Below are positions 6,426-12,398 of a stretch of DNA of 12,398 nucleotides, piece after piece. The position numbers and the translations under genes are program-made. The first letter of the stretch is position 1, and every line of letters starts with the position of its first letter. Source of the DNA: Puniceicoccales bacterium (lineage in GTDB: Bacteria > Verrucomicrobiota > Verrucomicrobiia > Opitutales > JAIRKQ01); the NCBI GenBank assembly GCA_031266155.1, contig JAISBO010000064.1, positions 1 through 12,398 of the forward strand, given 5' to 3'. Below the pieces are notes generated by a model that was not told where the DNA came from, did no database searches, and saw only the letters and a list, made by a program, of their open reading frames with translations.

Positions 6426-7330
6426 AAAAACTTTTCCTTAAACGTCATTGCTTGTTTTTCACTACCGTCGTCATACTGGCGGTGTGTCAAATCTTAATTA
6501 TAAAAAAATGCTTCAATGCCTATCGCAGTAAAATTTTGCGAAAGGAAAATGTTGTAGCCCTGACAAACTCCCTAGGTATTAAACAATCGAAACTGCCCAA
6601 TGACCATTTGGGAAAAGAACGACAGTTCAGAGCAGATATAACTCAGTATAGACAATTTGCATCAAAAACCTGGGAAAATATGTCAAAATTAGCGCATGCT
6701 AGCACTTCCCATAGCTTGCCACCTAACCACATAGCGGTATTTTTTGAAATATCAGAGTACCTAACGTGGGCACGGGAGTCTTGTGACGCGCTGGGTGTAG
6801 AATTTGAATCCACTTGTTCCTTTGGCTTTAGGGACTTTTTCGAAAAAAGCGAACAGCCCTTACTCAGCGAGATTTACGATATTCACCGCCAACAGGAACA
6901 GCTCAGATTGATCATTTCTTACCTGCTAGAATCGCGAACCTCCTACCTAAAAATCATATCCATTGAACGTGGAGATCTGCCCCATTCCAACTATTTTGAG
7001 AATAGTGACATATTTTCCCCTGATGTTAGACAAATAGGAGGCAATAGGTCATATCTTTACAAAATAAAGCTTACAACGTTCACCGATTCTTTCAGAAATT
7101 TTCTCAAAAGTTTATATGAGAATGAAATCCCCATCATCTTTAGACAAATTTCAATACATCCAAACTATACATTCAAGCTAGTAAAAAATAATCCCAATCA
7201 AGTATTGGAATGTCTTGCATCGACATTTTCATTGGTGATAGAATTTTTGGATATTCCTCCAAAACTTGTGCAGAGTAATAAAAAGAGTGCGGCACTATAT
7301 AGAAAAATTTTGTACGAAACCACCCCCTAG
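6422..7330 (+). CDS. Amuc_1100/PilO-like pilus-associated membrane protein
   Basis: A 302-residue single-pass inner-membrane protein: short basic N-terminus, one transmembrane helix (about 10-27), a helical region (30-95), then a mostly periplasmic mixed domain. I see the layout of PilO and of Akkermansia Amuc_1100: a mid-protein segment with ARESCDALGVEFE (117-129), IYDIHRQQEQLRLIISYLL followed by YLKIISIERGDLP (151-187), and YLYKIKLTTFTDSFRNFLKSLYE split around 211-233, which corresponds to the second ferredoxin-like half. It ends in a short polar tail. Amuc_1100 is encoded beside the PilM-like Amuc_1101 in a type IV pilus-like cluster, and the same pairing here supports the call. The gene overlaps its upstream partner by 4 nt (ATGA). 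No secretin gene follows; a terminator and a non-coding stretch do. Sequence similarity to Amuc_1100 is weak and judged by eye. Confidence 0.68.
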   Translation: MKKLFLKRHCLFFTTVVILAVCQILIIKKCFNAYRSKILRKENVVALTNSLGIKQSKLPNDHLGKERQFRADITQYRQFASKTWENMSKLAHASTSHSLPPNHIAVFFEISEYLTWARESCDALGVEFESTCSFGFRDFFEKSEQPLLSEIYDIHRQQEQLRLIISYLLESRTSYLKIISIERGDLPHSNYFENSDIFSPDVRQIGGNRSYLYKIKLTTFTDSFRNFLKSLYENEIPIIFRQISIHPNYTFKLVKNNPNQVLECLASTFSLVIEFLDIPPKLVQSNKKSAALYRKILYETTP

Positions 7331-7353
7331 ACTCAGGTTTTTACGAGGACGAC

Positions 7354-7375
7354 TCTCCTTCGAAGGGGGATTTTT
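7354..7375 (+). terminator. Probable terminator of the pilus gene pair
   Basis: TCTCCT (7354-7359) pairs with AGGGGG (7364-7369) around a TCGA loop, including two G-T wobbles, and runs after one A into TTTTT (7371-7375). It starts 23 nt after the stop codon of the PilO-like gene. The stem is short and wobble-containing, so it is only moderately convincing. Confidence 0.5.
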
Positions 7376-7413
7376 GAAGGGAAAATTTCCCCAATTGGGA
7401 AGGGAAAATTTCC
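7376..7413 (+). repeat. Tandem near-palindromic 15-mer repeat
   Basis: GAAGGGAAAATTTCC occurs at 7376-7390 and again at 7399-7413, separated by the perfect palindrome CCAATTGG (7391-7398), giving a 23-nt period. Each copy contains GGAAA-A-TTTCC, an imperfect dyad. The spacing of about two helical turns would place two bound proteins on the same DNA face, so an operator is possible. It lies directly after the pilus terminator and far upstream (about 220 nt) of gpmI. Confidence 0.75.
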
Positions 7414-7635
7414 ATATCTAACTTGCTAAGCCTTTGGCTGCCGATGGTGGTGCGGCCACGTTGCCGCGAGAGAATAGATTATTGTTGGGTTTATGCCCCG
7501 AGAGTTTGCGGTGGGACTTCGGGACTGTTTCATTTTTTCGCTAGGCATGTGCTTGCAGCTTTTGCTATGTTCAGCGAAGATTGCGAATTAGATTGAATAG
7601 TTCCATGAAATTGTCATCATAACATACCCTATACT
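7414..7635 (+). other. Non-coding stretch upstream of gpmI with GC-rich hairpins
   Basis: Together with the terminator and repeat above, this completes the 305-nt gap between the PilO-like gene and gpmI. The middle (about 7430-7525) is visibly richer in GC than its surroundings. It holds two good hairpins: GCGGC/GCCGC (7452-7456 with 7463-7467, 6-nt loop) and CCCGA plus AG paired to CT plus TCGGG (7497-7504 with 7517-7523, bulged G at 7502). It could be a small RNA gene or a structured leader of gpmI. It does not match the tmRNA, RNase P, SRP or 6S RNA signatures I know. A 50-codon open frame (7444-7596) also exists but has no recognisable product or ribosome-binding site. TATACT abuts the gpmI start codon but is too close to act as its -10 for a start at 7636. 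Confidence 0.4.
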
Positions 7636-9216
7636 ATGGCAGGCGATGTGATTCCTACAGTTTTAATCATTCGGGATGGCTGGGGTTGTAACCACAGCCG
7701 GCAGGAAGATTTTTGTAATGCGATTTTGAAGGCAAATACCCCATTTTCGGACCATCTGTCGCAAAACTGGCCACGTACGGAGATAGAAGCTTCCGGATTG
7801 GCCGTTGGCCTGCCGGAGGGTATCATGGGCAATAGCGAAGTCGGACACCAAAATATCGGCGCAGGCAGGGTCGTAGACCAGGAAATTGTCAGAATTGACA
7901 AGGCGATGGCGAACGGCGATTTTGAAAATAATGCGGTGTTCCGAAATGCAATGGAAAATGTTAAATTGCACGATTCCAAATTACATCTAATCGGGCTGTG
8001 TTCCGATGGCGGGGTCCATTCCGTCATGAGGCATCTGTACTCGATTTTGCGGTTCGCTAAAAATGCGGAGGTGAAGAAAGTTTTCATCCATTTCATCGGC
8101 GATGGACGTGATACGGCAAAGGACAGCGGCATAAAGTATCTAGAAGAGATTGAGAATGAGTGTCAAAAAATTGGAATTGGCCAAATCGCCACCGTAATTG
8201 GCAGATTTTGGGCCATGGACCGCGACAATCGATGGAATCGTGTCCAAGAAGCATACAATTGCATGATTGGGGAACAAAATTTTTCACAATTTCAGTCCCC
8301 CAGGGAGGCCATTCAACACTACTATGACCACCCCAAATCGGACAACCAGGCCGGTGATGAGTTTATTTTGCCGACCCAAATTGTGGATGGACAAGGAATT
8401 TTTTCCGGAAAAATTGAAGACAATGACAGCATACTATTTTTCAATTTCCGGGGAGACCGACCAAGGGAAATTGCGAAGGCGTTTACACATGCTGATTTCA
8501 CCGGTTTCCCGAGGGAAAAATTGCTAAAATTATACTATGCAACGCTGACCGAATATGAGGTTGGCCTTTGTGAAAATGTAATTTTCAAACGCCCTGAAAA
8601 AATGCAAAATATCCTAGGGAACTATATCAGCCAGCTTGGACTGAGGCAATTTAGATGTGCTGAAACTGAAAAGTATGCCCATGTGACATTTTTTTTCAAT
8701 GACTACCGCGAAGAACCATTTGCCGGTGAAGATCGAAAATTAATTTCGAGCCCGACGGATGTCGAAACCTATGACCAACGCCCCGAAATGAGTGCTTTTG
8801 CGGTAAAAGATGGAGTTAGGGATGCCATCCTAAGCAGAAAGTATTCCCTCATCGTTGTGAACTTTGCGAACCCTGATATGGTTGGACATACGGGCAACAT
8901 GGAAGCAGGCCAAAAGGCTGCTGAGACCGTCGATGCCTGCCTGAAAGAATTGCTTTCGGCCATCGATGCCGTGGGTGGCAACGCATTGGTCACCGCCGAC
9001 CATGGAAATTTAGAAAAAATGGTAGGCGTAGACACGGGTACACCGTTTACACAACATACCACAAATCCCGTTGAAGTGATACTCTATGGCAAAGAATTTA
9101 AAAATTTCAAACTAAAGCCTTCCGGTGCACTGTGCGATATTGCTCCAACCCTATTGCAAATGATGCAACTTCCACAACCCTGTGAAATGACAGGAACTTC
9201 TCTAATTATTGGCTAA
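7636..9216 (+). CDS. gpmI: 2,3-bisphosphoglycerate-independent phosphoglycerate mutase
   Basis: A 526-residue cytoplasmic dimanganese enzyme that interconverts 3- and 2-phosphoglycerate. The catalytic phosphoserine is Ser67 in MGNSEVGH (64-71). The first metal-site motif IRDGWG has Asp14. Substrate contacts sit in GDGRDT (155-160), GRFWAMDRDNRW (189-200), FNFRGDRPRE (269-278) and TEKYAHVTFFFN (Lys346). The phosphatase-domain metal ligands are Asp414/His418 (PDMVGHTG), Asp455/His456 (TADHGN) and His475 (FTQHTTNPV). The length fits the family (about 510-530) and all key residues are intact. It starts at ATG 7636 with no Shine-Dalgarno sequence. The gene stands alone after a long non-coding region, and uppS follows about 107 nt later without an obvious terminator between them. 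Confidence 0.96.
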   Translation: MAGDVIPTVLIIRDGWGCNHSRQEDFCNAILKANTPFSDHLSQNWPRTEIEASGLAVGLPEGIMGNSEVGHQNIGAGRVVDQEIVRIDKAMANGDFENNAVFRNAMENVKLHDSKLHLIGLCSDGGVHSVMRHLYSILRFAKNAEVKKVFIHFIGDGRDTAKDSGIKYLEEIENECQKIGIGQIATVIGRFWAMDRDNRWNRVQEAYNCMIGEQNFSQFQSPREAIQHYYDHPKSDNQAGDEFILPTQIVDGQGIFSGKIEDNDSILFFNFRGDRPREIAKAFTHADFTGFPREKLLKLYYATLTEYEVGLCENVIFKRPEKMQNILGNYISQLGLRQFRCAETEKYAHVTFFFNDYREEPFAGEDRKLISSPTDVETYDQRPEMSAFAVKDGVRDAILSRKYSLIVVNFANPDMVGHTGNMEAGQKAAETVDACLKELLSAIDAVGGNALVTADHGNLEKMVGVDTGTPFTQHTTNPVEVILYGKEFKNFKLKPSGALCDIAPTLLQMMQLPQPCEMTGTSLIIG

Positions 9217-9271
9217 AAATCAATTTGTGGGAATGGGAAATGAAATATTGTTTACGAACATATTTCCGCAA

Positions 9272-9323
9272 GAGCCCATAAGAAACTTGATTATTGGCCA
9301 TAAACTCATACATATGCGGGCTC
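9272..9323 (+). promoter_or_regulatory. Inverted repeat abutting the uppS start codon
   Basis: GAGCCC-ATA (9272-9280) can pair with TAT-GC-GGGCTC (9313-9323), leaving a two-base bulge and a 32-nt loop. The 3' arm ends on the base just before the uppS ATG at 9324. A possible weak promoter (TTGATT 9287-9292, 16-nt spacer, TACATA 9309-9314) lies inside the loop. If the RNA from gpmI reads through, the hairpin could limit access to the start codon. The function is inferred from position only. Confidence 0.3.
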
Positions 9324-10034
9324 ATGAGTCGTATTCCCATGCACGTCGCTTTTATCATGGATGGGAATGGTCGCTGGGCACAGGCCCATGGGTTGCCTCG
9401 CCATGAAGGGCATAGGCGGGGAGCCTCGGTGATAAAAAAAGTTTTGCGTGTGGCTGAAAAAAGTGGGATCAAATATGTGACCTTTTTTGCTTTTTCGTCG
9501 GAAAATTTTTCGAGACCGGAATCGGAAGTAAACTTTTTAATGAATTTATTCGAAAAATTTTTGAAAAAATACGGCAAAACTCTTTGCGAAAGGGAAGTAC
9601 ATTTCCGAGCCATAGGAAACCTATCCCAGTTGCCCCTTAACCTCCAGCTTGCGATTGAAAAATTAGCCCAGAGTACGGCACATTTTGACAAATTTCATCT
9701 TACCGTCGCCTTGAATTATGGAGCACGCAGCGAAGTCATTCAAGCCACAGGAAATCTTTTGAAAAATAAAGATGTGGATGTGGAAAATTTGACATGGGAA
9801 GATTTTGAACAATATCTTTATACAAAAGATTTGCCGGATCCCGATCTTATAATTCGAACATCCGGAGAACAGCGATTGAGCAATTTTTTATTATTGAAAT
9901 CGGCCTATGCGGAGTTGTACTTTACGAAAACCTACTGGCCTGACTTCAATGAAGAGGAATTTTTGCTGGCCATAGAAGATTATGGTGCCAGAGAAAGGAG
10001 AATGGGAAAAATAAATGATAAAACGAACAATTAG
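9324..10034 (+). CDS. uppS: Isoprenyl transferase (undecaprenyl diphosphate synthase) UppS
   Basis: A 236-residue cis-prenyltransferase that extends farnesyl diphosphate with IPP units to make the C55 lipid carrier for peptidoglycan and other envelope polymers. It is membrane-associated on the cytoplasmic side. The diagnostic motifs are all present: HVAFIMDGNGRWA (7-19) with catalytic Asp13, GHRRGA (29-34), FAFSSENFSRP (55-65), LNYGARSE (130-137), and PDPDLIIRTSGEQRLSN (171-187), followed by ELYFTKTYWPDF. The family length is about 230-255. I chose ATG 9324 because motif spacing to the N-terminus then matches the family; an upstream in-frame TTG at 9294 would add ten residues with no homology-like features. 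cdsA overlaps its last 20 nt, the common uppS-cdsA pairing. Confidence 0.95.
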   Translation: MSRIPMHVAFIMDGNGRWAQAHGLPRHEGHRRGASVIKKVLRVAEKSGIKYVTFFAFSSENFSRPESEVNFLMNLFEKFLKKYGKTLCEREVHFRAIGNLSQLPLNLQLAIEKLAQSTAHFDKFHLTVALNYGARSEVIQATGNLLKNKDVDVENLTWEDFEQYLYTKDLPDPDLIIRTSGEQRLSNFLLLKSAYAELYFTKTYWPDFNEEEFLLAIEDYGARERRMGKINDKTNN

Positions 10035-10893
10035 CAGTATTCTGATTTTAGCCCTTATATCGCTGACGATTTATTTTTTCGGGGCAGTGGGATGTGTGGG
10101 ATTAGTTTCCCTTGCTGGATTATTGACCCAGTGGGAGTTTTATAAATTGTTACGGAAGATAGGTCAAAGGCCGCTAATTTTCACCGGGATATTTTGCGGT
10201 GCCTTGCTAATGCTGGGAAGTTTTTATGGCGATGGACAAACTCCAGCAATGCCATCCTGTGCAGAATTGCTTTACCTATCAATAACCATCGTTGTGGCTC
10301 AAGCCTTGTTTTCCCATTCCCTCGAAGTATCCAAAAGCTGCATAGTATCCACGATTGTCGGTATCATTGTCCCCTTCATGTGTTGCTTCCCCATTGCGCT
10401 ATACCATGAAATGTCGCTCCATGGATTGAGCAGCGACCATTACATCGGCACTTTATTTTGGATGATTTTGGTCACAAAAGGTTGCGACATCGGTGGCATG
10501 TTCGTGGGAAAACACTTCGGCAAACGCAAACTAGCCATAAATTTTAGTCCCAAAAAGACCGTCGAAGGGTTATGGGGAGGCGTCTTATTTTCCAACTGTA
10601 TTGGAATAGTTCTTTTATTTTTCTGTCGGCAATGGTTACCCAGTGGGCTGGGAATCGGGCAGGCCATTATTTTATCCACACTTTTAGCCATATTTTCATT
10701 GGTTGGGGACTTGGTCGAGTCGGTGGTAAAACGCCTTGCCGATGAAAAAGATTCGGGAGTCATCCTCCCAGGCATAGGCGGAATTTTTGACCTAACGGAT
10801 AGTCTGTTGTTTTCAATCCCTCTCGGGGTATTATATCTAAAATACTTTATCCATTACTCCTATTTTATTGCCAAGAGTATCTACTTTCATTAG
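10015..10893 (+). CDS. cdsA: Phosphatidate cytidylyltransferase CdsA
   Basis: A 292-residue multi-pass inner-membrane enzyme that makes CDP-diacylglycerol from phosphatidic acid and CTP, the branch point for phospholipid synthesis. About seven to eight hydrophobic helices are visible. Core motifs are present: TKGCDIGGMFVGKHFGK (154-170, usually xDxxAYxxGrxfGk), FSPKKTVEGLWGG (177-189), and the C-terminal signature GDLVESVVKR then EKDSGVILPGIGGIFDLTDS (244-263). The signature deviates from the classical one: GHGG is GIGG and LDRxDS is FDLTDS, so the usual His and Arg are replaced. I recall this variant from verrucomicrobial CdsA proteins, so I do not read it as decay. AAGGAG lies about 14 nt before the ATG, inside uppS, making it one of the few genes here with a Shine-Dalgarno-like site. 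The overlap suggests coupled translation. Confidence 0.92.
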   Translation: MIKRTISSILILALISLTIYFFGAVGCVGLVSLAGLLTQWEFYKLLRKIGQRPLIFTGIFCGALLMLGSFYGDGQTPAMPSCAELLYLSITIVVAQALFSHSLEVSKSCIVSTIVGIIVPFMCCFPIALYHEMSLHGLSSDHYIGTLFWMILVTKGCDIGGMFVGKHFGKRKLAINFSPKKTVEGLWGGVLFSNCIGIVLLFFCRQWLPSGLGIGQAIILSTLLAIFSLVGDLVESVVKRLADEKDSGVILPGIGGIFDLTDSLLFSIPLGVLYLKYFIHYSYFIAKSIYFH

Positions 10894-10905
10894 TTATCGT
10901 CCTCC

Positions 10906-12398
10906 ATGGACGACTGGAGTAATTTCGAAAGATATTTGTTTCGCAGCGATGAGCTGGGGATGACCATTGATTTTAGCAAAATTGGTTTTTCGGAAAAGTT
11001 TTTCAGTGGAATGGCAGAAAAAATCACCGTTGCCCATCGAGAAATGGCAGCACTGGAAGCTGGAGCCGTAGCAAATCTAGATGAAAATAGAATGGTGGGA
11101 CACTATTGGCTACGAAACCCCAATATTGCGCCTTCTCCGGAAATTCAAAGAAATATTGATGAGGGCATTGAAAAAATATTGAAATTTGTGGAGCAGGTCC
11201 ACCTAGGGCACATTTCCGGTCAGGATGGTAAATTTGAAAACGCTTTATGTATAGGCATAGGCGGATCGGTTCTGGGTCCCCAATTGATATGTGGCAGCTT
11301 GGACGGAAACAATAAAATCAACTGTTACTTCATAGATAATACGGATCCCGATGGCATTGATTTGATCCTTAAAAAGCTGGAAGGGAAACTTGGGCGAACG
11401 CTAGTGGTTGTCACATCGAAATCCGGTAGCACCCCTGAACCTCGCAATGCAATGGTCGAAGTGATAGCTGCCTATGAAAAAAACAAGTATACATTCTCTA
11501 GGCATGCCGTAGCCATAACGGGGCAGGATAGCCTTCTTGATAAACAGGCCCATTCCGAAGGGTGGATAGGGAGGTTTCCGATGTGGGAGTGGGTAGGAGG
11601 TCGAACGAGTGTATTTTCTGCCGTGGGGTTATTACCAGCAGCTTTGCAGGGGATCCCCATAAAATCTTTCCTTGCCGGGGCTCGCAACATGGATGGTATA
11701 ACCCGTGTTGCTTCTGCTAAAAACCCAGCGATGATGATGGCTCTCGCATGGTATTGTGCGACGGATGGAGTGGGGAAAAAAGATATGGTTGTTATACCGT
11801 ACAAGGACAGGTTATCAAATTTTCCCAAATACTTACAGCAGCTAATAATGGAATCGCTTGGTAAAGAAAAGGATTGCGATGGGAATGTCGTTCGCCAAGG
11901 ATTAACCGTATATGGAAACAAGGGATCTACGGATCAACATTCATTCATACAACAGCTACGCGATGGATTGCAAAATTTCTTTATGACGATTATTTCCGTA
12001 TTAAAATCCAGAAATGCTATTTCGCCGGCCGTTGACCCTAATGGCATGACGAGTGGCGATTATTTGAATGGATTTGCCCTGGGGACAGCCAGGGCACTAT
12101 GTGAAAGTGGTACTGGGGTAATTCAAATTTCTGTCGATAAATTTTCGGAATATGAACTTGGGTCATTGGTTGCCCTATATGAGCGTGTCGTAGGGTTCTA
12201 TGCCAGCATGGTAAATGTGAATGCATATCACCAACCGGGAGTGGAAGCCGGTAAAAAAGCAGCGGCAGAGATTTTGCAGATTCAACGGTCCATAGGATCT
12301 TTCCTGACAAAAAACAAAGGGAAAAAGCTAACCATCGATGCCATTGCGGATGGAATAGATTTGAAAAATCAGAAAGTATTGGTTTTTAAACTATTGGA
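10906..12398 (+). CDS. pgi: Glucose-6-phosphate isomerase, C-terminus cut by window edge
   Basis: Open from ATG 10906 to the right edge, with 497 codons visible of an expected 520-550. The enzyme interconverts glucose-6-phosphate and fructose-6-phosphate in the cytoplasm. Sugar-phosphate-binding (SIS) elements are ALCIGIGGSVLGPQL (113-127) and VVTSKSGSTPEPRNAM (168-183), followed by EWVGGRTSVFSAVGLLPAAL (228-247). Probable catalytic residues are Glu316 (MESLGKEKD), His345 (GSTDQHSFIQQLRDG) and Lys450 (PGVEAGKKAA). KDRLSNFPKYLQQL and YGNKGSTDQH resemble the cyanobacterial-type branch rather than the enterobacterial one. It begins 12 nt after cdsA with no Shine-Dalgarno sequence and is probably the third gene of a uppS-cdsA-pgi unit. 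The last ordered block visible ends in VLVFKLL. Confidence 0.95.
   Translation, partial: MDDWSNFERYLFRSDELGMTIDFSKIGFSEKFFSGMAEKITVAHREMAALEAGAVANLDENRMVGHYWLRNPNIAPSPEIQRNIDEGIEKILKFVEQVHLGHISGQDGKFENALCIGIGGSVLGPQLICGSLDGNNKINCYFIDNTDPDGIDLILKKLEGKLGRTLVVVTSKSGSTPEPRNAMVEVIAAYEKNKYTFSRHAVAITGQDSLLDKQAHSEGWIGRFPMWEWVGGRTSVFSAVGLLPAALQGIPIKSFLAGARNMDGITRVASAKNPAMMMALAWYCATDGVGKKDMVVIPYKDRLSNFPKYLQQLIMESLGKEKDCDGNVVRQGLTVYGNKGSTDQHSFIQQLRDGLQNFFMTIISVLKSRNAISPAVDPNGMTSGDYLNGFALGTARALCESGTGVIQISVDKFSEYELGSLVALYERVVGFYASMVNVNAYHQPGVEAGKKAAAEILQIQRSIGSFLTKNKGKKLTIDAIADGIDLKNQKVLVFKLL

Noticed and set aside
7630..7635. TATACT as the -10 element of gpmI
   Set aside because: It touches the start codon, so transcription would begin inside the gene, and no good -35 lies 16-18 nt upstream.
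7414..7635. Known RNA genes (tmRNA, RNase P RNA, SRP RNA, 6S RNA, tRNA)
   Set aside because: I looked for their conserved cores on both strands and found none. The region is reported only as a structured candidate.
7629..8132. 167-codon minus-strand open frame opposite the start of gpmI
   Set aside because: Its sequence is the complement of the conserved GpmI N-terminus and contains no domain I recognise. The plus-strand gene explains the region.
9294..9323. Extended uppS start at TTG 9294
   Set aside because: The added ten residues have no family counterpart. ATG 9324 places HVAFIMDGNGRWA at the usual distance from the N-terminus.
9206..9691. 161-codon minus-strand open frame spanning the gpmI-uppS junction
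   Set aside because: Most of it is antisense to conserved UppS motifs and it has no recognisable features.
11472..11921. 149-codon open frame on the minus strand opposite pgi
   Set aside because: It lies entirely inside the coding sequence of pgi, which has all catalytic motifs. The predicted product shows no recognisable domain, so it is an antisense shadow.
1..12398. CRISPR arrays, insertion sequences, prophage or plasmid elements
   Set aside because: There are no regularly spaced direct repeats beyond the single pair near 7376-7413, no transposase or integrase genes, and no terminal inverted repeats.

Overview
The window looks like chromosomal backbone from an AT-leaning bacterium, probably a verrucomicrobium of the Opitutae type. 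The evidence is qualitative. It contains a PilM-like plus Amuc_1100/PilO-like gene pair of the kind known from the Akkermansia type IV pilus-like locus. Its CdsA carries a variant signature (PGIGG..DLTDS). Two lipoproteins and a C-terminal ELF.VAKL.LEKPERF motif also resemble verrucomicrobial hypothetical proteins that I recall. Shine-Dalgarno sequences are scarce, and three genes have a promoter placed so that the mRNA would be almost leaderless. I see no tRNA, rRNA, IS element or CRISPR array.

Layout. Positions 1-3906 are all on the minus strand. In transcription order they hold ispH (isoprenoid precursor synthesis), a conserved uncharacterised lipoprotein, a probable terminator, prmA (ribosomal protein L11 methyltransferase), a small lipoprotein with a heptad-repeat tail, and an Arg-rich hypothetical protein that runs off the left edge. 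From 4027 onward everything is on the plus strand. First come two short adjacent membrane proteins that look like BatA and BatB with the whole von Willebrand A domain missing. Next, from its own promoter, comes a two-gene pilus-assembly unit: a PilM-PilN-like fusion and an Amuc_1100/PilO-like protein with a 4-nt overlap. A probable terminator and a roughly 300-nt non-coding stretch with tandem near-palindromes and GC-rich hairpins follow. Then come gpmI, uppS, cdsA (overlapping uppS) and pgi, which is cut by the right edge.

How they work together. gpmI and pgi are central glycolytic/gluconeogenic enzymes. ispH makes the C5 isoprenoid units from which UppS builds undecaprenyl diphosphate, the cell-wall lipid carrier. 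CdsA makes CDP-diacylglycerol for phospholipids. The PilM/N and PilO-like pair would form the inner-membrane platform of a type IV pilus-like or type II secretion-like machine, although no secretin, ATPase or pilin is in the window.

The most unusual feature is the BatA/BatB pair. Both genes keep the N-terminal and C-terminal membrane anchors in frame and lack the intervening VWA domain. This would be either a reduced membrane scaffold or two parallel in-frame deletions in a decaying moxR-bat locus.
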